Shown: positions 23,801 to 31,659, counted from the first letter of the stretch. The stretch: 64,000 nucleotides of DNA from Streptomyces sp. Ru72 (GCF_002920635.1 NZ_PQSR01000015.1:53914-117913); one strand, 5' to 3'. Numbers and translations: made by a program. The notes: generated by a model not told the origin, from the letters alone.

Positions 23801-23986
23801 CTCCACCTGGCCGAGGCGCTGGCCCTCGGCCTGGACGGACCCCTGCCCGCGGAGCTGCCCGAGCGTCTGGCGCAGCGCCCCGCGCCGCCCTCACACCTCG
23901 GCGCCTGGGCGACGACAGCCGTCGCCGCCGCCCTGGCGGCGGCCCCCGCGGCGGCACTCGCCCGCCGCCTGAGGCGGCGTACCTGA
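20894..23986 (+). CDS. FAD-linked oxidase/Fe-S protein fusion (D-lactate/glycolate dehydrogenase type)
   Basis: A 1030-residue fusion. The N-terminal part is a PCMH-type FAD domain (VLSRGGGTSLAGQTTNTAVV; GGMIGNNSCGASAQAYGKT), then an FAD-oxidase C domain (SGEHGDGQSRGELLTRMFG). Next comes a two-cluster ferredoxin-like segment: CRSHHGGVMCPSYRATKEE and CLACKGCKSDCPTGVDMATY. The last third has CCG-type motifs (TRPVCCALTWISTGQL, EPSCTAVFRAD, DEGCCGLAGNFGFE). The order resembles a GlcD-GlcF fusion or Dld-type enzyme oxidising a 2-hydroxyacid and passing electrons to the respiratory chain. A C-terminal hydrophobic stretch before RRLRRRT may anchor it. ATG 20894 has GGAAAGGCGG upstream. The actual substrate is unknown. 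Confidence 0.85.
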   Translation: MALTSRNDTSPALGRAGTALDVAGLEAALRSAVDGEIRFDAGSRGAYSTDGSNYRQVPIGVVVPRGVEAGARAVEVCARFGAPVLSRGGGTSLAGQTTNTAVVVDWTKYCDALVSVDPDARTCVVEPGLVLDELNRRLADHRLQFGPKPSTHSHCALGGMIGNNSCGASAQAYGKTVDNVRRLEVLTYDGTRMWVGPTSKAERAQIAAEGGRRAEIYDGLDRIVTEYLADIRQGYPKIPRRVSGYNLDSLLPENGFDVAKALVGSEGTLVTVLRAELDLVPVPRYQSLLVLGYEDICAAADDVPRLLQHCSPSQLEALDGRMAQLMREEHAYLESLDSLPEGDSWLLLQFSGDGQEEVDEKAHALLRAVGRNEKESTVAFSDDPEREQRMLKAREAGLGVTARPPDDRETWEGWEDSAVPPDRLGDYLRDLKGLFEEFDYDHPSLYGHFGQGCVHTRIPFGLKTAEGVADFRRFLERAADLVASYGGSLSGEHGDGQSRGELLTRMFGERLVAAFGELKALFDPHNRMNPGKVVDPHPVDGQLRLGSAWRPATPDTHFGYPEDEHSFTRAVLRCVGIGNCRSHHGGVMCPSYRATKEEEHSTRGRARLLFEMLDGHADSSVTDGWRSTEVRDALDLCLACKGCKSDCPTGVDMATYKAEFLAHHYAGRLRPAAHYSMGWLPAWARLSRLAPPVVNNLLHAPGLAAVGKRLAGVDGARQAPVFAEESFLQWWRTRGSEEPEPGDERAVVLWPDTFSTYFHPSIAKSAVRVLEDAGFRVAVPTRPVCCALTWISTGQLAVAKKVLRHSLDVLRPWIEAGTPVIGLEPSCTAVFRADAPELMPTDQDVQRLAGQFRTFAEHLVHHAPDDWRPPALARQATVQTHCHQHAIMKFEADQELMRRAHLDAEVLDEGCCGLAGNFGFERGHHEVSMAVAEQGVLPSVRGAAPSGLVLADGFSCRTQIEQGGTGRRALHLAEALALGLDGPLPAELPERLAQRPAPPSHLGAWATTAVAAALAAAPAAALARRLRRRT

Positions 23987-23994
23987 CCACGGCC

Positions 23995-24471
23995 ATGGCG
24001 GTACAGGTGGCGGTGTGCGGGCCCGCGCGGTGCGGGGAAGGCGAGCGGGCCCTCGCGTACGAGGTGGGCCGGCTGCTGGCGGAACGCGGGGCCGTGGTGA
24101 TCTGCGGCGGGCACGGCGGGGTGATGGCCGCGGTCGCGGCGGGTGCCCGGTCACGCGACGGCGTCGTCGTCGGGGTGCTGCCCGGGGCCGACCGTACCGG
24201 CGCCGGCCCGGACCTGAGCGTCGCGATCGCCACCGGCCTCGGGCAGGCACGCAACAGCGTCATCGTGCACAGCGGGGACGCCGTCATCGTGGTCGGCGGC
24301 TCCTGGGGCACGCTGTCGGAACTGGCCCTGGCGATGCGCCGGGGCGGCGTGCCCGTGGTCCAGCTCGGCGACGGCTGGCGCCTCGTGGACGCCGACGGGC
24401 GGGAGGTGCGCGGCGTACGGTACGCGCGGACGCCGGCGGAGGCGCTGGAGCGGACGGGACTCTGGCCCTGA
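23995..24471 (+). CDS. LOG/TIGR00725-like nucleotide-binding protein
   Basis: A 158-residue Rossmann-like protein with GGHGGVMAAVAAGA (about 38-51) and VGGSWGTLSELALAM, the pair of glycine-rich motifs of the LOG / TIGR00725 group. Relatives include cytokinin riboside monophosphate phosphoribohydrolases and molybdenum-cofactor carrier proteins; which activity applies is not decidable from sequence alone. It starts only 8 nt after the large oxidoreductase, so it is probably in its operon. It ends convergently with rocD. Confidence 0.75.
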   Translation: MAVQVAVCGPARCGEGERALAYEVGRLLAERGAVVICGGHGGVMAAVAAGARSRDGVVVGVLPGADRTGAGPDLSVAIATGLGQARNSVIVHSGDAVIVVGGSWGTLSELALAMRRGGVPVVQLGDGWRLVDADGREVRGVRYARTPAEALERTGLWP

Positions 24472-24504
24472 CGGCCGGCCATGGGTTCGCCCCCGCCGCC
24501 CCCT

Positions 24505-24595
24505 GCCCTCGGGGGCCGCGCCTCCGGACCCCGCCGGGAGCGGAGGGGCGGGGGCGGAGCCCCTGGGGACGCGATGCGTGGGGGCGGCGGGGGCG
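24505..24595. repeat. Dispersed GC-rich intergenic element between convergent genes
   Basis: The 149-bp gap between the LOG-like gene and rocD is almost pure G/C, with GGGGCGGGGGCGGAGCCCC (24546-24562 region) and GTGGGGGCGGCGGGGGCG. These resemble a repeat family frequent at Streptomyces 3' ends (recalled, not searched). The hairpin potential suggests a bidirectional terminator for the convergent genes. Confidence 0.4.
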
Positions 24596-24620
24596 GATCA
24601 CAGCCGGTGCGGCGCCGTGC

Positions 24621-25841
24621 TCAAGCGGCCAGCACCTTCTCCAGCGCCCCGAGCGCCGACCGCAGCTCCTCCTCCGTGATCGTCAGCGGCGGCGCCAGGC
24701 GGATCGTCGAGCCGTGGGTGTCCTTGACCAGGATCCCCTCCGCCATGAGCCGTTCGCTGATCTCGCGTCCCGTGCCGATCGCCGGGTCGACGTCCACGCC
24801 GGCCCACAGCCCGCGCGAGCGGAAGCCCACGACGCCCTTGCCGACGAGCGAGGTGAGCCCGTCCCGCAGCACCACACCCAACTCGGCCGCTCGCAGCTGG
24901 AAATGGCCCGTCTTCAGCAGGCCGACGACCGCCGAACCCACCGCCGCGGCCAGCGGGTTGCCCCCGAACGTCGATCCGTGCTCGCCCGGCCGCAGCACCC
25001 CGAGCACCTCCCGGCGCGCCACCACCGCCGACACCGGCACGATCCCGCCGCCGAGCGCCTTCCCGAGCAGCAGCGCGTCCGGCAGGACACCCTCGTGCTC
25101 CACGGCCAGCGTGCGACCGGTACGCCCGAGACCGGACTGGATCTCGTCCGCGACGAACAGGCACCCCGCCCGGCGCGTGAGCTCCCGGACCCCGGTGAGG
25201 TAACCCTCGTCGGGGATGACCACGCCCGCCTCGCCCTGGATCGGCTCGATCAGCACGGCCGCCGTCGTCTCGTCGACCGCCGCCTCGAGCGCCGCCAGGT
25301 CGTTGTACGGGACGATCCGGAAACCCGGCGTGAACGGCCCGAATCCCGCCCGCGCCGTCTCGTCCGTGGAGAAGCTGACGATCGTCGTCGTACGGCCGTG
25401 GAAGTTCCCGGCCGCCACCACGATCGTCGCCCGGTCGGCCGGCACGCCCTTGACCTCGTACGCCCACTTCCGGGCCACCTTGACGGCGCTCTCCACCGCC
25501 TCCGCGCCCGTGTTCATCGGCAGCACCATGTCCAGGCCCGTCAACTCCGCCAGGGACTGCGCGAACTCGGCCAGCTGGTCGTTGTGGAAGGCCCGCGAGG
25601 TGAGTGTCAGCCGGTCCAGCTGACGGTGCGCCGCCTCGATCAGCACCGGGTTGCGGTGACCGAAGTTCAGGGCCGAGTACCCGGCGAGCATGTCGAGATA
25701 GCGACGGCCCTCCACGTCCTCCACCCAGGTGCCCTCGGCACGGGCGACGACCACGGGCAGCGGGTGGTAGTTGTGCGCGAGGACGGGCTCCTCGGCCCGG
25801 ATCAGCTCGGCGGTCGAACGCGTACGGGCGGGTGCGGTCAT
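24621..25841 (-). CDS. rocD: Ornithine aminotransferase
   Basis: A 406-residue class III PLP aminotransferase converting ornithine and 2-oxoglutarate to glutamate semialdehyde and glutamate. The PLP lysine is about 261 in LLLGKALGGGIVPVSAVV; the cofactor Asp is in FVADEIQSGLGRTGR; substrate-loop residues TLTSRAFHNDQL and MNTGAEAVESAVK are those of ornithine aminotransferases. ATG 25841 overlaps the stop of the upstream gene (ATGA), showing coupling with the guanidino hydrolase. The pair fits arginine breakdown to ornithine and then glutamate. Confidence 0.92.
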   Translation of the reverse strand: MTAPARTRSTAELIRAEEPVLAHNYHPLPVVVARAEGTWVEDVEGRRYLDMLAGYSALNFGHRNPVLIEAAHRQLDRLTLTSRAFHNDQLAEFAQSLAELTGLDMVLPMNTGAEAVESAVKVARKWAYEVKGVPADRATIVVAAGNFHGRTTTIVSFSTDETARAGFGPFTPGFRIVPYNDLAALEAAVDETTAAVLIEPIQGEAGVVIPDEGYLTGVRELTRRAGCLFVADEIQSGLGRTGRTLAVEHEGVLPDALLLGKALGGGIVPVSAVVARREVLGVLRPGEHGSTFGGNPLAAAVGSAVVGLLKTGHFQLRAAELGVVLRDGLTSLVGKGVVGFRSRGLWAGVDVDPAIGTGREISERLMAEGILVKDTHGSTIRLAPPLTITEEELRSALGALEKVLAA

Positions 25842-26659
25842 GAACGGGTCTCCCGGATCTCCTGGGTGCAGCACTTGATGCCTCCGCCGGCCTTGTGGAA
25901 CTCGGACAGGTCGACGGGGACGGGGTCGTAACCCTGGTCGGCGAGGCGTGAGGCCAGCGCCTCGGCCTTCGGCGCGATGAAGACGTGGCGTCCGTCGGAG
26001 ACGGAGTTCAGGCCGAACGCCATCGCGTCCTCGTGCGTCGCGAGCACCGCGTCCGGGAACAGCCGCGCCAGCACCTCCCGGCTGCCCGGCGAGAACGCCT
26101 CCGGGTAGTACACGACGTTGTCGTCGTCGAGGACGAACAGAGCGGTGTCCAGGTGGTAGAAGTACGGGTTCACCAGCGTCAGGCTGATCACCGGGTGGCC
26201 GAAGAACTCCTGCGCCTCACGGTGCGCCTCCCGGGTCGTACGGAACCCGGTGCCCGCCAGCAGGTACCGGCCCGTCCACACGAGGTCGCCCTCGCCCTCG
26301 CAGACGGAGACGGGGCGGTGGACGTCGTAACCGGCCGCCTTGAACCACGTCTCGTAGTGGAGGGACTCCGGGCGCCGCTCGGGCGCGTGGAAGAGAGAGC
26401 CGAAGACCCGGCCGTCGACGACGACCGCGGAGTTCGCGGCGAACACCATGTCCGGCAGACCGGGCACCGGGTCCACGCTGTCGACGGCGTGGCCGTGGGC
26501 GCGGTAGGCGCGGATCAGTCCCTGCCACTGCTCATGGGCCAGATCCACGTCGACCGTGGTGTCGGGATGCATCCAGGGGTTGATCGCGTACTGCACGGCG
26601 AAGTGTCTGGGTTCGCAGACGAGGAAGCGCCGCCGGCGCGGCACACGGCTGTCAGGCAC
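25838..26659 (-). CDS. ddaH: Guanidino-group hydrolase: DDAH / arginine dihydrolase-like
   Basis: A 273-residue member of the amidinotransferase/DDAH superfamily. Conserved features: YAINPWM (25-31), LPDMVFAANSA (about 68-78), His about 169 in PYFYHLDTAL, and catalytic Cys at about 263-264 in GGGIKCCTQEIRE. It is usually annotated dimethylarginine dimethylaminohydrolase (methylarginine to citrulline). The INPWM and FAAN blocks, however, resemble cyanobacterial ArgZ, which turns arginine directly into ornithine, two NH3 and CO2. Coupling with rocD by an ATGA overlap suggests ornithine as the product. GTG 26659 follows GGAGG by 9 nt, a clear start despite the longer open frame. Confidence 0.82.
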   Translation of the reverse strand: MPDSRVPRRRRFLVCEPRHFAVQYAINPWMHPDTTVDVDLAHEQWQGLIRAYRAHGHAVDSVDPVPGLPDMVFAANSAVVVDGRVFGSLFHAPERRPESLHYETWFKAAGYDVHRPVSVCEGEGDLVWTGRYLLAGTGFRTTREAHREAQEFFGHPVISLTLVNPYFYHLDTALFVLDDDNVVYYPEAFSPGSREVLARLFPDAVLATHEDAMAFGLNSVSDGRHVFIAPKAEALASRLADQGYDPVPVDLSEFHKAGGGIKCCTQEIRETRS

Positions 26660-26745
26660 AGAGGGGTTCCTCCGTTTCCTGGAGTGTCGACTGAGGGTTG
26701 ACACCAAGGTAGAAAGCGGCGGATACGGACGACAAGCGACGAGAG

Positions 26746-26771
26746 CTGCGTGTTCGCGCAGCAATGCTGCG
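26746..26771. promoter_or_regulatory. Palindromic site in the ddaH upstream region
   Basis: CGCAGCA-A-TGCTGCG (26757-26771) is a perfect 7-1-7 inverted repeat, overlapping CTGCG-n6-CGCAG (26746-26761). It lies between the Lrp-type regulator gene and ddaH, both on the minus strand. A likely binding site for that regulator; a weak ddaH promoter (TTGTCG-17-CTACCT on the minus strand) lies downstream of it. Confidence 0.5.
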
Positions 26772-26783
26772 TCTTGGGGCCGG

Positions 26784-27299
26784 TCAGCGCACGTCTGCTG
26801 CGCCCTCCGGCACGTCGTCGGGCGCCGCCTGGGTCGCGCCCGCCTCCGGGCTTTCCGGGAGCAGATGGGACAGCACCATCACGCTGATCGTCTTCCGGAT
26901 GAACGGCTCCGCGCGGATCCGCTCCAGCACCTCCTCGAAGTGCTCGACGTCCCTCGCCCGCACGTGCAGCAGTGCGTCCGCGCCGCCGGTCACCGTCATC
27001 GCCGCCGTGATCTCCGGATGGTTGCGCACCACCTCCGCCAGGCGCCGGGGCGGCGCCGCGCCCTCGCAGTACACCTCGACGTACGCCTCCGTGCGCCAGC
27101 CCAGCGCCGACGGTTTCACCGTGGCCGTGAATCCGGTGATCACACCCGTCTCGCGCAGCCGGTCCACCCGGCGCTTGACCGCCGTGGACGACAGGCCGAC
27201 GGCCGCGCCGATCTCGGCGAAACTGGTCCTGGCGTTCGCCATCAGAGCGGTGATGATCTTCCGGTCGAGCTCGTCGAACGATGCCGGCCTGCTGTTCAT
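26784..27299 (-). CDS. Lrp/AsnC family regulator
   Basis: A 171-residue regulator with an N-terminal helix-turn-helix (FDELDRKIITALMANARTSF, then GLSSTAVKRRVDRLRETGVI) and a C-terminal RAM ligand domain (VTGGADALLHVRARDVEHFE). Lrp-type proteins sense amino acids and oligomerise on DNA. ATG 27299 gives the family length; the longer frame is Arg-rich and unlikely. It stands just upstream of ddaH-rocD on the same strand, with a palindromic site between, so it is the probable arginine or ornithine-responsive regulator of that pair. The C-terminus carries an extra about 25-residue Ala/Pro tail. Confidence 0.88.
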   Translation of the reverse strand: MNSRPASFDELDRKIITALMANARTSFAEIGAAVGLSSTAVKRRVDRLRETGVITGFTATVKPSALGWRTEAYVEVYCEGAAPPRRLAEVVRNHPEITAAMTVTGGADALLHVRARDVEHFEEVLERIRAEPFIRKTISVMVLSHLLPESPEAGATQAAPDDVPEGAADVR

Positions 27300-27421
27300 G
27301 CGGGCACTGTAACGAGACTCGGCGCGGCACCGTGTCCGGCGCGGCGCCGCCACCGCATCCAGCGAGAACGTCGTGCTCCGCACATGCCCACAGCTGCGGA
27401 TTGCTCCTAGACTCCACCTTC

Positions 27422-28177
27422 ATGCTGCGCGCCCTCGCCGTCGACGACGAACGCCCCTCGCTCGAGGAACTGCTCTACCTGCTCCGCGCGGACCCCAGGA
27501 TCGGCAGCGTGGAGGGTGCGGGCGACGCCACCGGGGCACTGCGCCGCATCAACCGCGCCCTGGAGTCCGGGCCCGACGGCCCCGACGCGATCGACGTCGT
27601 CTTCCTCGACATCCACATGCCCGGTCTGGACGGCCTGGAGATGGCCCGGCTGCTCACCGGGTTCGCGAAGCCACCGCTCGTCGTGTTCGTGACCGCCCAC
27701 GAAGGCTTCGCCGTGCAGGCGTTCGACCTCAAGGCCGTCGACTACGTCCTCAAGCCCGTACGCCGTGAGCGGCTCGCGGAGGCGGTGCGCCGCGCCGAAC
27801 AGCTCAGGGAGACCACGCCGCTGATCCCGGTGCACGAGCCGGATCCCGACCACGTCCTGGTGGAACTCGGCGGCGTGACACGGTTCGTGCCCGTGGAGGA
27901 CATCACCCATGTCGAGGCGCAGGGCGACTACGCCCGCCTGCACACCGCCCAGGGCAGCCATCTCGTGCGGATTCCGCTGTCCACCCTGGAGGAGCGGTGG
28001 CGTTCGCGCGGATTCGTCCGCATCCACCGTCGCCATCTCGTCGCCCTGCGGCACATCGAGGAACTCCGTCTGGACGCCGGCACCGTGAGTGTCCTCGTCG
28101 GCTCCGTCGAACTCCAGGTCAGCCGCCGGCACGCCCGCGAACTGCGGGAGATGCTGATACGCCGGACCGCGGGCTAG
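27422..28177 (+). CDS. LytTR-type response regulator
   Basis: A 251-residue response regulator. The receiver domain has the acidic pocket (LAVDDERPS), the phospho-acceptor Asp in VVFLDIHMPGLDG and Lys in YVLKPVRRERL. The C-terminal half is a LytTR DNA-binding domain (ITHVEAQGDYARLHTAQGSH; GFVRIHRRHLVAL). TAGACT (27408-27413) lies 8 nt before ATG 27422, so the mRNA is probably leaderless or nearly so. It heads a cluster with a small membrane protein, a Na+:solute symporter and a LytS-type kinase, its likely partner. It is divergent from the Lrp gene. Confidence 0.9.
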   Translation: MLRALAVDDERPSLEELLYLLRADPRIGSVEGAGDATGALRRINRALESGPDGPDAIDVVFLDIHMPGLDGLEMARLLTGFAKPPLVVFVTAHEGFAVQAFDLKAVDYVLKPVRRERLAEAVRRAEQLRETTPLIPVHEPDPDHVLVELGGVTRFVPVEDITHVEAQGDYARLHTAQGSHLVRIPLSTLEERWRSRGFVRIHRRHLVALRHIEELRLDAGTVSVLVGSVELQVSRRHARELREMLIRRTAG

Positions 28178-28186
28178 GGGGACGGT

Positions 28187-28546
28187 GTGCCGCAGGACCC
28201 CGCCGAGCGCCGCGTCGTCGTCACCGGGCCGCCCCGGAGCGGACGCCGCCGCGCCCTGGGCTACTACCGCCCGCGCACCGAGATCGACGAGCAGACCACA
28301 CTCGGCCACACCTACGTCCGCTCACTGATCCGCAGCCAGCTCCGCGCGGCTCTCGCCGTGTTCACCGTGCTGGTGCTCCTGATCGGGCCCCTTCCCCTGT
28401 TCTTCGCCGCCACCCGCACGGGCGGTCTGGAATGGGCGGTGCTCGGGTTCGGCCTCTACCCGCCGCTGATCCTGCTCGCCCGTTGGTACGTGCGCCGCGC
28501 CGAACGCAACGAGAAGGACTTCGTCCGGCTCGTCGAGGACCGCTGA
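28187..28546 (+). CDS. Small membrane protein accompanying a symporter
   Basis: A 119-residue protein with two transmembrane segments (about 54-74 and 82-99) and a charged N-terminal arm (YYRPRTEIDEQTTLG). The position directly before a sodium:solute symporter, 10 nt after the response regulator and 10 nt before the symporter start, is like that of DUF485 proteins beside acetate permeases; the sequence fits that role only loosely. GTG 28187 has GGGGGACGG upstream. It may be a symporter accessory subunit. Confidence 0.65.
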   Translation: MPQDPAERRVVVTGPPRSGRRRALGYYRPRTEIDEQTTLGHTYVRSLIRSQLRAALAVFTVLVLLIGPLPLFFAATRTGGLEWAVLGFGLYPPLILLARWYVRRAERNEKDFVRLVEDR

Positions 28547-28556
28547 GGACAGGGCA

Positions 28557-30269
28557 GTGAACCAGAACTACGCCGTCCCCGCCGTCGCCCTCGTCGTCCT
28601 CGCGACCGTCCTCGTCGGCGCCTTCGGGTTGCGCATCTCCCGCACCACCTCGGACTTCTACGTGGCCTCCCGCGCCGTCGGCCCCCGCCTGAACGCGGCC
28701 GCGATCAGCGGCGAGTACCTGTCCGCGGCCTCCTTCCTCGGCATCGCCGGACTCGTCCTCGTCCAGGGCCCGGACATGCTCTGGTACCCGGTCGGCTACA
28801 CCGCCGGCTACCTCGTCCTGCTGCTGTTCGTCGCCGCGCCGCTGCGCCGCTCCGGCGCCTACACCCTGCCCGACTTCGCCGAGGCCCGGCTCGCCTCCCA
28901 GCCGGTGCGGCGGCTCGCCGGGGCGTTCGTCGTCGGCGTCGGCTGGCTGTACCTGCTGCCCCAGCTCCAGGGCGCCGGACTCACCCTGGCCGTGCTGACC
29001 GGGGCTCCCCAGCAGCTCGGCGGGATCATCGTCGCCGTCGTGGTGGTGGCGACCGTCGCCGCGGGCGGTATGCGCAGCATCACCTTCGTCCAGGCGTTCC
29101 AGTACTGGCTGAAACTCACCGCTCTGCTCGTCCCCGCGCTGTTCCTGGTGCTGGCCTGGCAGGGCGACGGCGCACCCCGCGGGGCGTTCGCCGAACCGGC
29201 GACCTTCCGCGAGCACCGAGTGGTACGGATCGACGACACCCTCGACCTGACCCTGTCCCGCCCGCTCGCCGTCACCGCCTCGGGCACCGTCGACGGCCGC
29301 CGGTACGACGGACAGCGCGCGGACCTCGCCACCGGCACCCATCGCATCGAGCGCGGCACCCGGCTGACCTTCACCCGGGGCGACCCCGTCCCCGTCGCCG
29401 AGCACGGCAGCAACGGCGGCATGTCGACCTCGCTCGTCTCCGGCCGCGCGGAACGCCCGCTGTACGCCACGTACGGGCTGATCCTCGCCACCTTCCTCGG
29501 CACCATGGGCCTGCCCCACGTCGTCGTCCGCTTCTACACCAGCCCGCACGGGGTCGCCGCCCGCCGCACCACCGTGGCCGTGCTCGCCCTGATCGGTGCC
29601 TTCTACCTCCTGCCGCCCGTCTACGGCGCCCTGGGCCGGCTCTACGCCCCCGAACTCACCCTCACCGGCGGCGCCGACGCCGCCGTCCTCCTACTGCCCG
29701 ACCGCATGATCGGCGGATTCGGCGGGGACCTGCTGGGCGCACTGGTCGCGGGCGGAGCCTTCGCCGCGTTCCTGTCCACCGCCTCCGGGCTGACCATGGC
29801 GGTGGCCGGGGTGCTGGCCCAGGACGTGTTGCCGACGCGGGGCGTGCGGCACTTCCGGCTCGGCACGCTGCTCGCGATGGCGGTGCCGCTGGCGGCGAGC
29901 GTGCTGGTCGGCGGGCTTCCGGCGGCCGACGCGGTGGGCCTCGCCTTCGCGGTGTCCGCGTCGTCGTTCTGCCCGCTGCTCGTGCTCGGCATCTGGTGGC
30001 GCCGGCTCACCCCGCCGGGCGCCGCGGCCGGGATGCTCGCCGGCGGCGGTGCGGCGTTCCTCGCGGTGGCGGCGACCATGGCGGGCTACCCCGGCAGCGG
30101 CACCCTGCACGCCCTGCTCGCCTGGCCCGCGCTGTGGTCGGTGCCGCTCGGGTTCCTGACCATGGTGCTGGTGTCCCTGGCCACACCCGGGCGGGTGCCG
30201 GCCGGGACGGCGGCGATCCTGGCCCGGTTCCACCTGCCCGAGGAACTGCGGGCGGAGGTGACGGCGTGA
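28557..30269 (+). CDS. Sodium:solute symporter (acetate/monocarboxylate permease type)
   Basis: A 570-residue SSS-family transporter with about 13 hydrophobic segments. Hallmarks include GEYLSAASFLGIAGLVLVQG in TM2-3, GGMRSITFVQAFQYWLKLTA and TYGLILATFLGTMGLPHVVV. A hydrophilic loop (about 215-300, rich in Arg, Asp and Thr) replaces the short one of ActP. The likely substrate is a monocarboxylate such as acetate or pyruvate, inferred from family and the LytTR setting. GTG 28557 follows AGGGCA. Its stop overlaps the kinase start (GTGA). Confidence 0.87.
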   Translation: MNQNYAVPAVALVVLATVLVGAFGLRISRTTSDFYVASRAVGPRLNAAAISGEYLSAASFLGIAGLVLVQGPDMLWYPVGYTAGYLVLLLFVAAPLRRSGAYTLPDFAEARLASQPVRRLAGAFVVGVGWLYLLPQLQGAGLTLAVLTGAPQQLGGIIVAVVVVATVAAGGMRSITFVQAFQYWLKLTALLVPALFLVLAWQGDGAPRGAFAEPATFREHRVVRIDDTLDLTLSRPLAVTASGTVDGRRYDGQRADLATGTHRIERGTRLTFTRGDPVPVAEHGSNGGMSTSLVSGRAERPLYATYGLILATFLGTMGLPHVVVRFYTSPHGVAARRTTVAVLALIGAFYLLPPVYGALGRLYAPELTLTGGADAAVLLLPDRMIGGFGGDLLGALVAGGAFAAFLSTASGLTMAVAGVLAQDVLPTRGVRHFRLGTLLAMAVPLAASVLVGGLPAADAVGLAFAVSASSFCPLLVLGIWWRRLTPPGAAAGMLAGGGAAFLAVAATMAGYPGSGTLHALLAWPALWSVPLGFLTMVLVSLATPGRVPAGTAAILARFHLPEELRAEVTA

Positions 30270-31471
30270 GCGGCTTCCTCGCCGGGCTGTGCGTGGCCGT
30301 CCTGCCCCTGCTGGCCGCCGGGTTCTGGCTCGGCCGGCGCACCGCCCGCCCCGAGCGCCTCGGCGGGCTCGGCACCCCCGTCGAGCACGCCACCTTCCAG
30401 ACCCTGCACACCGCCTCCCTGGCCGCACCCCCGCTGCGTGCCGGGCTCACCGAGGAGACCGCCCGCAAGTCCGCGCGACGGCTGCGCTCCCTGCTCGGCA
30501 CCGACGCGCTCTGCCTCACCGACCGGGAGACCGTGCTGGCCTGGGACGGAGCGGGGGAGCACCACCGGGAGGAGGTGCTCCAGCGGCTCTCGGGCCCCTT
30601 GGAGACCGGCCGCGGCGAGGCCTTCCGGCTGACCTGCGACGTGCCCGACTGCCCGCTGCGCTGGGCCGTGGTCGCACCGCTCACCGTCGACGACCGCGTC
30701 CACGGCGCGCTGGTCGCCTGCGCGCCCCGCGAGTCCGCGGTCCTCGTCCGCGCCGCGGGGGAGGTGGCCCGCTGGGTCTCCGTACAACTGGAGCTGGCGG
30801 ACCTCGACCGGTCCCGTACGCGGCTCATCGAGGCCGAGATCAAGGCCCTGCGCGCCCAGATCTCCCCGCACTTCATCTTCAACTCGCTCGCCGTCATCGC
30901 CTCGTTCGTGCGCACCGACCCCGAGCGTGCCCGTGAACTCCTGCTGGAGTTCGCGGACTTCACCCGCTACTCGTTCCGCCGGCACGGCGACTTCACCACG
31001 CTCGCCGACGAACTCCACGCCATCGACCACTACTTGGCGCTGGTCAGGGCCCGCTTCGGCGACCGGCTCACCGTCACCCTGCAGATCGCGCCGGAGGTAC
31101 TGCCGGTCGCCCTGCCCTTCCTCTGCCTCCAGCCGCTCGTCGAGAACGCCGTCAAGCACGGCCTGGAGGGCACCACCGACCAACGGCACATCGGCATCAC
31201 CGCGCAGGACGCGGGCGCCGAGGCCCTGGTCGTCATCGAGGACGACGGCGCGGGCATGGACCCGGAGCTGCTGCGCCGCATCCTCGCCGGGGAGATCAGC
31301 CCGTCCGGCGGCATCGGACTGTCCAACGTCGACGACCGGCTGCGCCAGGTCTACGGAGATGAGCACGCACTTGTCATCGAGACCGCGCCGGGGGCGGGCA
31401 TGAAGATCACGATCCGGTTGCCGAAGTACCAGCCGGGGGTGCACTCGGCGGGGCGGCTGCCGGGCCCCTGA
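30266..31471 (+). CDS. LytS-type sensor histidine kinase
   Basis: A 401-residue kinase. An N-terminal single hydrophobic segment (residues 3-24) is followed by a GAF-like domain (about 75-180), then the His_kinase domain with ALRAQISPHFIFNSLAVIAS (phospho-His), LQPLVENAVKHGLEG (N box) and GGIGLSNVDDRLRQVYG (G box). Classic LytS/BtsS kinases have a multi-TM sensor; here that is missing, and the co-encoded symporter may feed the signal. GTG 30266 overlaps the symporter stop, so the frame upstream is not used. The partner is the LytTR regulator at 27422. Confidence 0.87.
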   Translation: MSGFLAGLCVAVLPLLAAGFWLGRRTARPERLGGLGTPVEHATFQTLHTASLAAPPLRAGLTEETARKSARRLRSLLGTDALCLTDRETVLAWDGAGEHHREEVLQRLSGPLETGRGEAFRLTCDVPDCPLRWAVVAPLTVDDRVHGALVACAPRESAVLVRAAGEVARWVSVQLELADLDRSRTRLIEAEIKALRAQISPHFIFNSLAVIASFVRTDPERARELLLEFADFTRYSFRRHGDFTTLADELHAIDHYLALVRARFGDRLTVTLQIAPEVLPVALPFLCLQPLVENAVKHGLEGTTDQRHIGITAQDAGAEALVVIEDDGAGMDPELLRRILAGEISPSGGIGLSNVDDRLRQVYGDEHALVIETAPGAGMKITIRLPKYQPGVHSAGRLPGP

Positions 31472-31489
31472 CACAGGCTCCGAGTCAGG
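31467..31489. terminator. Bidirectional hairpin between kinase and small membrane protein genes
   Basis: CCTGAC (31467-31472) pairs with GTCAGG (31484-31489) over an 11-nt loop. The stem overlaps both convergent stop codons, so it may terminate both transcripts. The stem is short (6 bp). Confidence 0.4.
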
Positions 31490-31646
31490 TGTTGCGGGTG
31501 GTGACCACCATGCCGAGCGTGATGAGGCCGAGGACGACCCAGCCGAACCACAGCCAGCCGCTGCTGCCGAGCGCCACCGTGTAGGCCGTCACCACGACGA
31601 GCGCACCGACGGTGAGCACCCCCATCGCCTTCGTGGAACCGGGCAT
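31485..31646 (-). CDS. Small two-helix membrane protein
   Basis: A 53-residue protein beginning MPGSTKAMGV and ending VVTTRNT with two hydrophobic helices (about 8-25 and 29-47) around SSGWLW. No family is recognised, though very similar small proteins are common in Streptomyces. ATG 31646 has a perfect GAGGAGGG ribosome site about 8 nt upstream; this site lies inside the kinase gene's end. It is downstream of the Ser/Thr kinase on the same strand (13 nt), so probably co-transcribed. Confidence 0.7.
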   Translation of the reverse strand: MPGSTKAMGVLTVGALVVVTAYTVALGSSGWLWFGWVVLGLITLGMVVTTRNT

Positions 31647-31659
31647 GGCAACACCCTCC

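Noticed and set aside
20621..23806. 1061-residue open frame antisense to the FAD/Fe-S gene
   Set aside because: Shadow frame; the plus frame has all FAD, Fe-S and CCG motifs.
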